Source: DASXMT01 sp963812965 | GTDB taxonomy: Bacteria > Actinomycetota > Acidimicrobiia > Acidimicrobiales > RAAP-2 | Direction: 5' to 3' | DNA: 64,000 bases | Assembly (NCBI GenBank): GCA_963812965.1 | Contig: CAWEXG010000005.1 | Span: forward strand, 124,001 to 188,000 | Shown: positions 27,699-37,128 of the stretch, in pieces | Layout: the number at the start of each line of letters is the position of its first letter | Position numbering within the stretch: position 1 is the first letter of the stretch | Notes under the pieces: model-generated | Told to the model about the DNA's origin: nothing | The model's database searches: none | What the model saw: only the letters and a program-made list of their open reading frames with translations | Program-made: the position numbers and the translations under genes

Positions 27699-30260
27699 AT
27701 GGCACGAGCCTACGACGTCGTCGCGATCGAGAAGAAGTGGCAGCAGCGCTGGGCCGACGAGGGCACCTACGAGGTCGATGCCGACGATCCCCGTCCGCCT
27801 TGGTACGTGCTCACCATGTACCCCTACCCGTCGGGACCGGCCCACATGGGGCACGTGCGCAACTACACGTTCGGCGACCTGCTGGTCCGCCACCGCACCA
27901 TGCTCGGTCACGCCGTACTGTCACCGTTCGGCTTCGACTCCTTCGGTCTGCCCGCTGAGAACGCCGCCATTCGGACGGGCACCCATCCGCGGGTGTTCAC
28001 CGACGCCCGGATCGCCGAGCTGAAGGCGTCCATCACCGCACTGGGGGCTGTCTACGACTGGCGTCGGGAGATCCGGAGCCACGACCCGTCGTACATCAAG
28101 TGGAACCAGGTCATCTTCACCAGGCTGCTCGCCGCCGGCCTGGCCTACCGAGCCAACGCGCCGGTCAACTGGTGCCCGGGATGCCAGACCGTGCTGGCCA
28201 ACGAGCAGGTGCTCGCCGATGGCACCTGCGAGCGGTCGGGCGACGTGGTGATCAAGCGAGACCTGGAGCAGTGGTTCTTCCGCATCACCAACTACGCCGA
28301 CGAGCTGTTCGCCGACCTCGACGATCTCGACTGGCCCGAGCGGGTCAAGATCATGCAGCGGAACTGGATCGGTCGGTCCGAGGGCGCTGAGTTTGATCTC
28401 GCCGTCGTGGGTCGGAACAGCAGCCTGGACCGGGACGGCAGTGCAGCCCAGGAAGCCGACAACGAGGACGGAGCGCTCGCCCTCACGGTATTCACTACCC
28501 GACCGGACACGTCCTTTGGCATGACCTACGCCGTCGTTGCCCCCGAGCACCCGCTGGTTGACGAGCTCACCACGGACGAGCAGCGGTCTGCAGTCGACGA
28601 GCTCCAGGCCCGGGCCGCCGCCACTTCGGAGATCGAACGGACGGCCGAGGGGGGAGGGGAGGCCGGGTTGGCCAAACGGGGTGCGTTTACCGGCTCCTAC
28701 GTGCGCAACCCGTTCACTGACCAGCCGGTCCCGGTCTACGTAGCCGACTACGTGCTCATGGGCTACGGCACCGGCGCCATCATGGCTGTCCCCGCCGAGG
28801 ACACTCGGGACTGGGACTTCGCCAAGGCCCATGGGCTTCCGTTCGTCCGTACCGTGCAGCCGCCCGAGGGATGGGACGAGCACGGCGGTCCCGACGGCGG
28901 GCCGGGCGGTGCCTATACCGGGCCGGGCGTAAAGATCAACAGCGACTGGCTGAACGGCCTGGACATCCCCACCGCCAAAGCGAGGGCCATCGACTGGCTC
29001 GAAACCGAGGGGGTTGGCACCCGCAAAGTCAACTACCGCTTACGCGACTGGTTGGTCTCCCGTCAACGATTCTGGGGCTGCCCCATCCCGGTGGTGTACT
29101 GCCCACAGCACGGCATCGTGCCAGTGCCCGAGGATGAGCTCCCGGTGCTCGCTCCCGACGACGTCGAGTTCCTTCCCACCGGCGAGTCGCCGCTCGCCAC
29201 CAACGAAGCCTTCCTGAACACGACGTGCCCGATCTGCGGTGGGCCGGCTGTTCGGGAGACCGACACCATGGACACGTTCGTCGACTCGTCCTGGTACTTC
29301 CTCCGGTTCTGCGACCCATGGGCCGAGGACCAACCGTTCGACAAGGACGTCGTCCGCCACTGGATGCCGGTCGACCAGTACATCGGCGGTATCGAGCACG
29401 CCATCCTGCACTTGCTCTATGCCCGCTTCTACACGAAGGCGTTGGCCGACATCGGTCTGGCGCCCGAAGAGCTCCGCGAGCCGTTCGCCCGACTGTTCAC
29501 CCAGGGCATGATCCGTATGGACGGCTCGAAGATGTCGAAGTCCAAGGGCAACCTGGTGGCGCCGTCCCGGTACTTAGATACGGTCGGCGCCGATGCGCTG
29601 CGGCTGTTTCACCTCTTCGTCGGTCCGCCGGCCGACGACGTCGACTGGACAGAGCAGACCGACAGCGTCATCGAGGGGTGCGGTCGGTACCTGGACCGTG
29701 TCTGGCGTCTGGCCACGGGAACCGGCGACGAGGCGGTGGCGCGAGAGGTTCCGTTGCGGGACGGGGAGATCACCGACGAGGACCTCGACATCCGTCGCAA
29801 GACCCACCTGCTCATCGACAAGGTCACCCGGGACTACGAGCGGTGGTCGTACAACACGGCGGTGGCCGAGTGCATGGGCTTCGTCAACGTCGTCCAGCCG
29901 TACGCGCGCAACGGAGGACACGCCGACGTCGTTGCCGAAGCGATCGACACCTTGCTGTTGTTGCTGGCCCCCATGACTCCCCATATGACCGCGGAGGCGT
30001 GGGAGCAGCGTCATGGCGACCATATCCACCGTCGGCCGTGGCCGGTGGCCGACCCGGCACTGGCGGTCAAGGAACACGTGACCCTAGTGGTGCAGATCAA
30101 CGGCAAAGTGAGGGACCGACTCGAAGTCGATCCGAACATCGCCGCCGAAGAAGCCGAACGTCTAGCGCTCGAGTCACCGAAGATCGCCGAAGCACTGGGC
30201 GGGGCAGAGCCCAAGCGGGTGATCAGTCGACCGCCGAAGCTGGTCAACATCGTCATCTGA
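27699..30260 (+). CDS. leuS: Leucyl-tRNA synthetase
   Basis: Class Ia synthetase of 853 residues charging tRNA-Leu. The HIGH-type motif is PYPSGPAHMGHVRNYT (near residue 45), the zinc/insertion region includes NWCPGCQTVLANEQV, the CP1 editing domain shows FTTRPDTSFGMTY and YGTGAIMAVPAEDTRDWDFA, and KMSKSKGN lies around 616-623. The anticodon-binding and C-terminal domains follow, ending PPKLVNIVI. The frame is open upstream past the tRNA gene, but ATG 27699 (MARAYDVVAIEKKWQQRW) is the normal start. It diverges from tRNA-Ala. No T-box is visible in the short leader. Confidence 0.96.
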   Translation: MARAYDVVAIEKKWQQRWADEGTYEVDADDPRPPWYVLTMYPYPSGPAHMGHVRNYTFGDLLVRHRTMLGHAVLSPFGFDSFGLPAENAAIRTGTHPRVFTDARIAELKASITALGAVYDWRREIRSHDPSYIKWNQVIFTRLLAAGLAYRANAPVNWCPGCQTVLANEQVLADGTCERSGDVVIKRDLEQWFFRITNYADELFADLDDLDWPERVKIMQRNWIGRSEGAEFDLAVVGRNSSLDRDGSAAQEADNEDGALALTVFTTRPDTSFGMTYAVVAPEHPLVDELTTDEQRSAVDELQARAAATSEIERTAEGGGEAGLAKRGAFTGSYVRNPFTDQPVPVYVADYVLMGYGTGAIMAVPAEDTRDWDFAKAHGLPFVRTVQPPEGWDEHGGPDGGPGGAYTGPGVKINSDWLNGLDIPTAKARAIDWLETEGVGTRKVNYRLRDWLVSRQRFWGCPIPVVYCPQHGIVPVPEDELPVLAPDDVEFLPTGESPLATNEAFLNTTCPICGGPAVRETDTMDTFVDSSWYFLRFCDPWAEDQPFDKDVVRHWMPVDQYIGGIEHAILHLLYARFYTKALADIGLAPEELREPFARLFTQGMIRMDGSKMSKSKGNLVAPSRYLDTVGADALRLFHLFVGPPADDVDWTEQTDSVIEGCGRYLDRVWRLATGTGDEAVAREVPLRDGEITDEDLDIRRKTHLLIDKVTRDYERWSYNTAVAECMGFVNVVQPYARNGGHADVVAEAIDTLLLLLAPMTPHMTAEAWEQRHGDHIHRRPWPVADPALAVKEHVTLVVQINGKVRDRLEVDPNIAAEEAERLALESPKIAEALGGAEPKRVISRPPKLVNIVI

Positions 30261-30267
30261 TCGGCTC

Positions 30268-30333
30268 GCTGCCGCTGCCGCTGCCGCTGCCGCTGCCGCT
30301 GCCGCTGCCGCTGCCGCTGCCGCTGCCGCTGCC
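30268..30333. repeat. Hexanucleotide array (GCTGCC)11
   Basis: Eleven perfect copies of GCTGCC starting eight bases after the leuS stop. Located in the leuS to MFS intergenic region, it has no coding role in the accepted annotation. Confidence 0.97.
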
Positions 30334-30523
30334 GGCGGCGATCGAGCAACGCCTACCTCGTCACACCTGATTGACACCCTCGCTCCGGAGCCGACCGAGC
30401 AACGCCCCTCACCCCTCCTGTCTCCCTCCACATCCAGCACCCTGGGCAGCGCTCCGCCGTCCGGTTGCGGAAGCAACGCCCCACCTCCATGAAGGCGATC
30501 CCCCCACCGGAGCCCACCAGGGC

Positions 30524-30568
30524 AACCTTGACGTCAACGTCAATGAATACTAACCTTGACGTCAACGT
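30524..30568 (+). promoter_or_regulatory. Promoter and paired operator of the MFS-MerR operon
   Basis: AACCTTGACGTCAACGT occurs at 30524-30540 and again at 30552-30568, each containing the perfect palindrome TTGACGTCAA. The first also supplies a -35 TTGACG with TAACCT 17 bp downstream. Two evenly spaced palindromes overlapping a promoter fit control by the MerR-family regulator encoded as the second gene of the operon; the regulator's identity is inferred. Confidence 0.65.
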
Positions 30569-30607
30569 AAAACTTTGGCGGCAGACAGAAGACAAGACGA
30601 CCAGACA

Positions 30608-32557
30608 GTGAGGCGAACTGAGATCGAAGCTCCGGCGCACGCGACCCAGAACAGCCACGGATCCCAGACCGAGAACGGTCACGAACCTCAGGCATCGGTG
30701 GAAGCACCCCAGGACGGCTACAAGTGGTCTGCCCTGATCATCACCACGCTCGGCGTGTTGATGGCCACCATCGATGGCTCGATCATGTTGATCGCGCTGC
30801 CCGACATCTTCCGGGGGATCAACCTCGACCCGCTCCTGCCCGGCAACAGCTTCTACCTGCTGTGGATGATCCTGAGCTTCCTGGTGGTCACCAGCGTCCT
30901 GGTGGTCAGCCTGGGTCGGCTCGGGGACATGTACGGCCGGGCCCGGATGTACAACCTGGGCTTCGCCGTCTTCACCTTCTTCTCGCTGCTGCTCACGATC
31001 ACGTGGATGTCCGGCCCCGCGGCGGGGATGTACCTGATCATCGTGCGGGTCTTCCAGGGAGTAGGTGCGGCGCTGCTCCTGGCCAACTCGTCGGCGATCC
31101 TCACCGACGCCTTCCCGCCCAACCAGCGCGGCCTGGCGCTCGGCATCAACCAGGCTGCCGCCATCAGCGGTGCGTTCATCGGCCTGATCGTGGGCGGCGT
31201 GCTGGCCCCGATCAACTGGCGGCTCATCTTCCTGGTCTCGGTGCCGATCGGCCTCTTCGGGACGATCTGGGGCTATAAGACGCTGCGGGAGGGGAGCCGG
31301 GGAAACCGGGCTCGTGTGGACTGGGCCGGGAACATCACCTTTGCCCTCGGCCTCATCCTGGTCATGATCGGCATCACCTACGGGATCGAGCCGTACGGCG
31401 GGCACACCATGGGCTGGACGAGCCCCGAGGTGATCGCCGAGCTGAGTGCAGGCGTCCTTCTCCTCATCGTGTTCGCCATCATCGAGAAGCGAGTGGCGGA
31501 GCCGATGTTCCGGCTGCCGCTGTTCAAGATCAGGGCCTTCACCAGCGGCGTGCTGGCCAGCTTCCTGGCCGCCATCGGGCGGGGCGGGCTCATGTTCATG
31601 CTGATCATCTGGCTCCAGGGCATCTGGCTGCCGCTGCACGGCTACGACTTCGCTCGGACACCGCTGTGGGCCGGCATCTACATGGTCCCGCTCACCGCCG
31701 GCTTCCTGATCGCCGGGCCGGTCTCGGGGATCCTGACCGACCGCATCGGCGCCCGCCCGTTCGCCACCGGCGGCATGATCGGCTCGGCGATCTCCTTCGT
31801 GCTGTTGGAGCTGCTGCCGATCGACTTCTCCTACTGGGCGTTCGGCATGTTGCTGCTCTTCATGGGGTTGACGATGGGAGCGTTCGGCTCACCCAACCGT
31901 GTCGGCGTGATGAACAGCCTTCCCGCCGGCGATCGCGGCGCCGGTTCCGGTATGAACTCGACCTTCCAGAACTCGGCGCAGGTCCTGTCCATCGGGATCT
32001 TCTTCTCGTTGATGATCGCCGGGCTGGCCTCGGGTCTGCCCAGTCACCTCTACACCGGGCTGGTGCAGCAAGGCGTCCCTAAGGTGGCCGCGCTCAAGGT
32101 GGCGCACCTGCCGCCGGTCTCGACGCTGTTCGCGGCGTTCCTGGGGGAGAACCCCATGCAGCACCTGTTGGGACCGCAGGTCCTGGCCCAGCTGCCTCCT
32201 GGTCATGCCGCCGTCCTCACCGGCCGCAGCTTCTTTCCGTCACTGATCGCGGCGCCGTTCCGCCAGGGGCTGCACGCCGCCTTCGACTTCGCCATCTTCG
32301 CGTGCCTGGTGGCGGCCGTTGCCTCGTGGACCCGGGGCGGTCGCTATGTTCATGACGCAACGGAAGACACCGTTGCTGTCGGGCAAGATGCCGATGCTGG
32401 CACCGGCGACCAAGGCGCTGTCTCACAGGTGACCGCCGATGTCGATTCCACCGGTTCTTCTGGTCCTTCCCGTTCCTCTGTGCCAGTCGGCTCCTCTGGA
32501 CCGTCGAGCTCCGCCTCCGCCACCGGCCTGGTCACGTCACCACAGGACGTCCAGTGA
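30608..32557 (+). CDS. MFS drug-efflux-type transporter (DHA2 family)
   Basis: About 650 residues with some 14 hydrophobic segments. Motifs: ALIITTLGVLMATIDGSIM (the DHA2 D-x-T/S-I-V-like first helix), LGRLGDMYGRARMY (motif A between helices 2 and 3), and FQGVGAALLLANSSAILTD (motif C region). The final about 60 residues are Ser/Gly/Thr/Asp-rich and probably a disordered cytoplasmic tail. I choose GTG 30608; TTG 30575 would sit in the operator. MerR follows with a GTGA overlap, so export is likely induced by a ligand of that regulator. Cargo unknown. Confidence 0.88.
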   Translation: MRRTEIEAPAHATQNSHGSQTENGHEPQASVEAPQDGYKWSALIITTLGVLMATIDGSIMLIALPDIFRGINLDPLLPGNSFYLLWMILSFLVVTSVLVVSLGRLGDMYGRARMYNLGFAVFTFFSLLLTITWMSGPAAGMYLIIVRVFQGVGAALLLANSSAILTDAFPPNQRGLALGINQAAAISGAFIGLIVGGVLAPINWRLIFLVSVPIGLFGTIWGYKTLREGSRGNRARVDWAGNITFALGLILVMIGITYGIEPYGGHTMGWTSPEVIAELSAGVLLLIVFAIIEKRVAEPMFRLPLFKIRAFTSGVLASFLAAIGRGGLMFMLIIWLQGIWLPLHGYDFARTPLWAGIYMVPLTAGFLIAGPVSGILTDRIGARPFATGGMIGSAISFVLLELLPIDFSYWAFGMLLLFMGLTMGAFGSPNRVGVMNSLPAGDRGAGSGMNSTFQNSAQVLSIGIFFSLMIAGLASGLPSHLYTGLVQQGVPKVAALKVAHLPPVSTLFAAFLGENPMQHLLGPQVLAQLPPGHAAVLTGRSFFPSLIAAPFRQGLHAAFDFAIFACLVAAVASWTRGGRYVHDATEDTVAVGQDADAGTGDQGAVSQVTADVDSTGSSGPSRSSVPVGSSGPSSSASATGLVTSPQDVQ

Positions 32558-33045
32558 GCACACGAGAGGCGACTGCCACCGCTGCTCGTGTTGTCACCTC
32601 GCCGACGCTCCGGATCGGCGAGGTGGCCAAGGCCACCGGGCTTACCACCCGCACGCTGCGGTACTGGGAGCAGCTGGGCCTGCTCTCACCGTGTGGCCAC
32701 CGGGGCGGCGGGGAGCGGCTGTACGACGACACGGCCATCGAGCGGACGACCCGGATCCGGGAGCTTCAGGATCTGCTCGGGTTCTCCCTGGCCGAGGTGA
32801 AGGCCGTGCTCGACACCGAGGACGTCCTGGAGCGGATCCGGAACGACTTCCATGCCAACACCGAGCCGTATCGGCGTCGAGCGTTGATCCAGGAGTCGAT
32901 CGCTGCCAACGACGCGCTGCTGAAGCGGCTCGACGACACTCTGGGACAGGTTCAGGCGTTCCGGGACGAACGCGCCGCCAAGGGTCGACGCATGCGCAAG
33001 GCGTTGCGTACGTTCGACGCCGAGCACTCGTCGGTGTCGAGCTGA
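32554..33045 (+). CDS. MerR-family transcriptional regulator
   Basis: A 163-residue regulator. The winged HTH is LRIGEVAKATGLTTRTLRYW, followed by EQLGLLSP, GERLYDDTAIERTTRI and a long dimerisation helix (LRELQDLLGFSLAEVKAVL). The C-terminal part is charged and lacks the cysteines of metal sensors, which favours a drug or stress sensor. It starts at GTG 32554, overlapping the transporter stop, and probably acts on the palindromes ahead of the operon. The first about 22 residues are Thr/Ala-rich. Confidence 0.9.
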   Translation: MSTREATATAARVVTSPTLRIGEVAKATGLTTRTLRYWEQLGLLSPCGHRGGGERLYDDTAIERTTRIRELQDLLGFSLAEVKAVLDTEDVLERIRNDFHANTEPYRRRALIQESIAANDALLKRLDDTLGQVQAFRDERAAKGRRMRKALRTFDAEHSSVSS

Positions 33046-33057
33046 ACGTCTTTCCGT

Positions 33058-34074
33058 CTACCTGCCGGGCTTCTTGAAGCCGGCCAGTACGTCTCGCCAC
33101 TGTTCGGGATCGAGTTGGTAGGGAGCGTAGAAGCTGAAGCGGTCGACGATGTCCCCGAAACGCTCCAACACCTTGCCCGGGATCTCGTCGAGCTCACCCA
33201 CGACTGCGAACGTGTTGAGCATGTCGTCGTCGATGAGCCTGGCCATCTCGGTCCACGCTCCCCGTTTCGACAACGTGTTGAGCTCGTCTTGCAGGTCGCC
33301 CCAGCCGTGGAGCTCCAGCACGGGACGGTAGGCAGGGGTGGAGCCGTAGAAGGCGAGCTGTACCTTGACCGCCTTGGTTGCCGCCGCCCACTCGGCCTCG
33401 GTCGTCCCGGTGACCACCATCCCGGGATAGGAGAGCTCCACGTCGGCGCGGGACTTGCCTGCTCGGGACAGGCCACGCTCCAAGGCAGGGCCGGTGATCT
33501 CACGCAGGTACCGCTCGGTGGTGAAGGCGTGGGCCAGGAGCCCATCGGCCACCTCACCGGCCACCTCGGTCATACGCTCACCCACGGCGGCCAGGAAGAC
33601 CTTCGGGTTGCCGTACGGGTTGGGTCCTGGATCGAACATGGGCGTCATCAGCGTGTGCCGGTAGAACTCGCCCCGGAACGCCAGTCGGCTGCTGCCTGAC
33701 CAGCTGGCCCAGATGGCCCGCATGGCCAGGACCAGCTCCCGCATCCGGGGAGCGGGGTGGGACCACGGCATGGAGAACCGCTTCTCGATGTGGGGCTTGA
33801 TCTGCGAGCCGAGACCCAGCATGAAACGGCCCTTGGACATCGTCTGGAGGTCGTTGGCCAGCATGGCCAGGTTCATCGGGTTGCGGGCGAAGGCGACGGC
33901 GATACCGGTCCCCAGCTGTAGGCGCTCGGTGTGCTCGGCCGCCAGGACCAGGGGGAGGAAGGGGTCGTGTGCCGTCTCGGCGGTCCATACCCCGTCGTAG
34001 CCGGATGCCTCTGCTCGGCGGGCCGACTCGACGACACCGCTCGGGTCGAAGCCGATGCCACCGTCTACTTTCAT
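33058..34074 (-). CDS. LLM-class F420-dependent oxidoreductase
   Basis: A 338-residue luciferase-like TIM-barrel protein beginning MKVDGGIGFDPSGVVESARR, with SGYDGVWTAETAHDPFLPL, QLGTGIAVAFARNPMNLAM, GRFMLGLGSQIKPHIEKRF and a conserved C-terminal region. The pattern is that of the actinobacterial F420-binding subfamily. Substrate is unknown. It is 12 bp from the MerR gene in convergent orientation. ATG 34074 is preferred over the open frame upstream. Confidence 0.87.
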   Translation of the reverse strand: MKVDGGIGFDPSGVVESARRAEASGYDGVWTAETAHDPFLPLVLAAEHTERLQLGTGIAVAFARNPMNLAMLANDLQTMSKGRFMLGLGSQIKPHIEKRFSMPWSHPAPRMRELVLAMRAIWASWSGSSRLAFRGEFYRHTLMTPMFDPGPNPYGNPKVFLAAVGERMTEVAGEVADGLLAHAFTTERYLREITGPALERGLSRAGKSRADVELSYPGMVVTGTTEAEWAAATKAVKVQLAFYGSTPAYRPVLELHGWGDLQDELNTLSKRGAWTEMARLIDDDMLNTFAVVGELDEIPGKVLERFGDIVDRFSFYAPYQLDPEQWRDVLAGFKKPGR

Positions 34075-34172
34075 GCTCCCACGGTAGCTCCGGTGATGTC
34101 GGGCTCTGTGTTCAGGCCGCTGACTGCGCGTCTGTGTTGCCGGCTGTGTGGCTCGCTGCCGGGGCCGTGTGG

Positions 34173-35078
34173 CTACGAGCCCTCGTCCCGGAGGAAGCGC
34201 TCGAGCTCGGCGGCGATCTCGTCTCCGGTGGGGACCCCTGCGTCGAGCCCGAACGGGTTCCCCTCCTCGGAGTCGATGGACGACTCGAGACGATGCACCA
34301 TCTCGGCGTGGTCGGAGTTGCCGGCGATCAGCTCGTCCACCTGTTTGCGTGAGGCTTCGGCTGCCTGGCGCACGCCGGTGGTGTCGAAGACGAGGCCGGT
34401 CATCGCGCACAGCCCGTCGATCAAGGCCACGCTGGCCTCGGGGAACGGCATCGCTGCCACGTAGTGGGGCACCCTGGCCCACAGCCCGATGACCGGGACG
34501 TCGACGGCGCCCAACGCCACCTCGAGCGCAGCCTGAACGCCGGCCGGTACCTCGAGGGTGCCCTGGACGAAGCCGACCCGTCCAACCAGGTCGGCGGATT
34601 GGGGCGGGACGGTGGACGCCAGGCGCACCGGGCGGGTGTGGGGCGTGGGCGCGGGAAAGGAGCCGAGTCCGACCACCATCCGCACACCGAGCTGCTGCAC
34701 CAGGTCGACGACGGCGTCGATGAACGACCTCCACCGGAAGTCGGGCTCTGGACCGATCAGGTAGAGGACGTCGGCGTCCATCCGGTCCTTGCCTGCGAGG
34801 ATCTCGATAGACGGCCAGGTGAGCTGAGTGGTGATCCCATCGACGAGCTGGGCGACAGGTCGCCGGGCTCGCTGGTCGATGAGCGCCTCGGCGTCGAACG
34901 TGACGACGGTGGACACCTTCGTGTTGCCCAAGAGCTCGGCTACTGCGGTCGACGCGCCGAGACCGGCGTCGACCCATCCTTCGAGCGCCACCACCAGCAC
35001 GGGATCCTGGAGTTGGGATCGAAGTGGCTCACTCCAGGCGGGATCGACGGTGTACAGGGCAGGGTGCTGTTCGCTCAT
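34173..35078 (-). CDS. PAC2-family protein
   Basis: The 301-residue protein shows the PAC2 core: DPVLVVALEGWVDAGLGAS, TVVTFDAEALIDQRARRP, DVLYLIGPEPDFRW, VVGLGSFPAPTPHTRPV and IGLWARVPHYVAAMPFPEAS, where PHY is typical. Eukaryotic PAC2 assists proteasome assembly; the actinobacterial proteins are of unknown role, though many of these bacteria have proteasomes. Its ATG overlaps the upstream phosphotransferase stop as ATGA, so both are cotranslated. Confidence 0.88.
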   Translation of the reverse strand: MSEQHPALYTVDPAWSEPLRSQLQDPVLVVALEGWVDAGLGASTAVAELLGNTKVSTVVTFDAEALIDQRARRPVAQLVDGITTQLTWPSIEILAGKDRMDADVLYLIGPEPDFRWRSFIDAVVDLVQQLGVRMVVGLGSFPAPTPHTRPVRLASTVPPQSADLVGRVGFVQGTLEVPAGVQAALEVALGAVDVPVIGLWARVPHYVAAMPFPEASVALIDGLCAMTGLVFDTTGVRQAAEASRKQVDELIAGNSDHAEMVHRLESSIDSEEGNPFGLDAGVPTGDEIAAELERFLRDEGS

Positions 35079-36196
35079 AGGGACTGCACCTCCTCGAGGG
35101 CTCGTTCACCCAGTCGACCGATCTGTGCTGCGAACGCATCGACATTGCTCCTGTCGCCAGCGGCAGCGCCGCCGGCGTAGCGGGAGTGCACGCCCTGGAC
35201 GATGCAGGCCAACTTCCAGAACCCGAACGCCTTGTAGTAGGGGATGGCAGACAGATCTCGATCAGAGGCAGCGGCGTAGCGCGCCTGGAGCTCGGCCCGG
35301 CTCGGGAACCCCGGCAACCTGGTCGGCCCGACCTGGAGGAGCGCTTCCTCGGTGTCTTCCGGCTCGGTCCAGTAGACGAGGAGCAGACCCAGGTCGGCGA
35401 GCGGGTCACCCAGGGTGGAGATCTCCCAGTCGAGAATGGCGCGCACGGTGCCATCTTCGCTCACCACGGTGTTGTCGAGCCGATAGTCGCCGTGGACGAT
35501 GCCGACTCCCTGCTGCTCGGGTATGTGCGAAGCCAGCACGTCGTGGACCTGGTCGATCACCGCCGGTCCTGGTTCACCATTCACCGGGGACTGGGTGAAC
35601 TGTCCGTGCCACCGTTTCAGCTGGCGTTCGATGTACCCTTCGTGGCGGCCGAACTGACTGAGCCCGGCGGCGTCGATGTCGACGTTGTGCAGCATGGCCA
35701 GCGTGTCCACGAACGACTCGCCGGTGTGGCGGCGAACCGTTGTGCTGAGCCCGGCGGCAGCATCTTCGTCCCGAAGGACGCGACCTTCGATGAACGCCAT
35801 CACGTAGAACGGCGCTCCGTTGACCGACGTGTCGGTGCACAGACCGAACGTCTCGGGAACCGGCACCGCCGTCTTCCCCAAGGCAGTGATAACCGTGTGC
35901 TCTCGTTTCATGTCGTGGGCAGTTGGCAGCACATGGCTGACCGGTGGGCGGCGAAGAGCCAGCGCCCGGCCGGCGGCATCCGTGACCCGGTAGGTGAGAT
36001 TGGACCGGCCCCCGGCGATCAGCTCGAAGGTGAACGGTGGCTCCACGCCGTCGACGCTCGAGGTCAGCCAGCGGCTGACGGCGGGACCCTCGATTCCCTC
36101 GATCCCGTCGCTCTCGATCCTCTCGACCCCCTCGACCCCCTCGACCCCCTCGACCCCCTCAATCCTCGAGAGGGGTGTCTCCACGGTTCCGTTCAT
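35075..36196 (-). CDS. Phosphotransferase (APH-like, ACAD-associated type)
   Basis: A 373-residue aminoglycoside-phosphotransferase-fold kinase of the type often linked to acyl-CoA dehydrogenases: ELIAGGRSNLTYRVTDAAG, ALRRPP, YVMAFIEGRVL, the catalytic loop IVHGDYRLDNTVV, and ILDWEISTLGDPLADLGLLL with the metal-binding Asp. The physiological substrate is unknown. Residues 11-38 are a repeat of GVE units encoded by 9-bp gaccccctc copies (about 36120-36160). ATG 36196 chosen; the downstream PAC2 gene overlaps by four bases. Confidence 0.87.
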   Translation of the reverse strand: MNGTVETPLSRIEGVEGVEGVEGVERIESDGIEGIEGPAVSRWLTSSVDGVEPPFTFELIAGGRSNLTYRVTDAAGRALALRRPPVSHVLPTAHDMKREHTVITALGKTAVPVPETFGLCTDTSVNGAPFYVMAFIEGRVLRDEDAAAGLSTTVRRHTGESFVDTLAMLHNVDIDAAGLSQFGRHEGYIERQLKRWHGQFTQSPVNGEPGPAVIDQVHDVLASHIPEQQGVGIVHGDYRLDNTVVSEDGTVRAILDWEISTLGDPLADLGLLLVYWTEPEDTEEALLQVGPTRLPGFPSRAELQARYAAASDRDLSAIPYYKAFGFWKLACIVQGVHSRYAGGAAAGDRSNVDAFAAQIGRLGERALEEVQSL

Positions 36197-36384
36197 CACT
36201 CCGACGCTACCGCTCCTATCCGTTGAGCCTTTCCGTCTGGGATTGCGCATCGTTTGACCAGGTCAAGGCGGATGACCGGATCGAGAACCGGCTATTGCCT
36301 GGGATCGAGGGTTGGCTATCGGTCGGGATCGAGAATCGGCTGTGATCGGACCGAAGCCAGGCTGCTCCCGGTATCGTCGGGACG

Positions 36385-37104
36385 ATGATCGACGTTACCG
36401 ATGCCACGTTCGAGGAAGAGGTGCTGCGACGCTCCCACGAAGTCCCTGTCGTCGTGGACCTGTGGGCGCCGTGGTGCGGCCCATGCCAGACGCTCGGGCC
36501 CATCATCGAGCAGGTGGTCGATGCGACCGAGGGTGCTGTGGTCCTGGCCAAGGTGAACGTGGACGAGAACCCGTCGATCTCGCAGAGCTTTCAGGTGCAG
36601 TCCATCCCCGCCGTGTTCGCACTTCGGGACGGCAAGGTGGTCGACGGGTTCGTCGGGGCACAGCCCGAAGCGGCCATCACCGAGTTCGTGGCCAGGTTGG
36701 CTCCCCAGCGCAGTGAGGTCGACGAGCTGGTGGCCCAGGGGATCGCTGCGGGGGACGAGCAGCTGTTGCGCCAGGCGTTGGAGCTCCAGCCTGATCACCC
36801 CGGCGGGATCGCCGGCCTGGCCGGCCTGTTGATCGGGGGCGGTGCGGCCGACGAAGCGCTGTCCCTCCTGACCCGGATCCCCGAGACGCCCGAGACCCGA
36901 CGTCTCCAGGCCGAAGCCCGGCTGGCGCAACAGGAGGTGACCGTCACCGACGACGGCATCGACGCCCTGCTCGACGGATTGTTGGAGCGGGTGAGTGAGG
37001 ACGACAGTGCCCGACAGGAGTTCGTCGACCTCCTGGAGACGCTGGGCCCTGACGACCCTCGCACCACCGCTTATCGAAAGGCGTTGACGGCCAAGCTGTT
37101 CTGA
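36385..37104 (+). CDS. Thioredoxin-domain co-chaperone, YbbN/CnoX-like
   Basis: A 239-residue protein with an N-terminal thioredoxin domain (active site WAPWCGPC, Cys31 and Cys34) and a C-terminal all-helical TPR-like region (about 115-239; LLRQALELQPDHPGGIAGLAG, ARLAQQEVTV). This layout matches YbbN/CnoX. Unlike E. coli YbbN, where the motif is SxxC, a complete CGPC is present, so disulfide exchange is likely. Its own short leader has no visible special site. Stands alone. Confidence 0.9.
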   Translation: MIDVTDATFEEEVLRRSHEVPVVVDLWAPWCGPCQTLGPIIEQVVDATEGAVVLAKVNVDENPSISQSFQVQSIPAVFALRDGKVVDGFVGAQPEAAITEFVARLAPQRSEVDELVAQGIAAGDEQLLRQALELQPDHPGGIAGLAGLLIGGGAADEALSLLTRIPETPETRRLQAEARLAQQEVTVTDDGIDALLDGLLERVSEDDSARQEFVDLLETLGPDDPRTTAYRKALTAKLF

Positions 37105-37128
37105 CTCTGACCCCTCCTGCCCCTGTGC

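Noticed and set aside
29225..30370. 381-codon frame overlapping leuS and the GCTGCC array
   Set aside because: Out-of-frame shadow of leuS.
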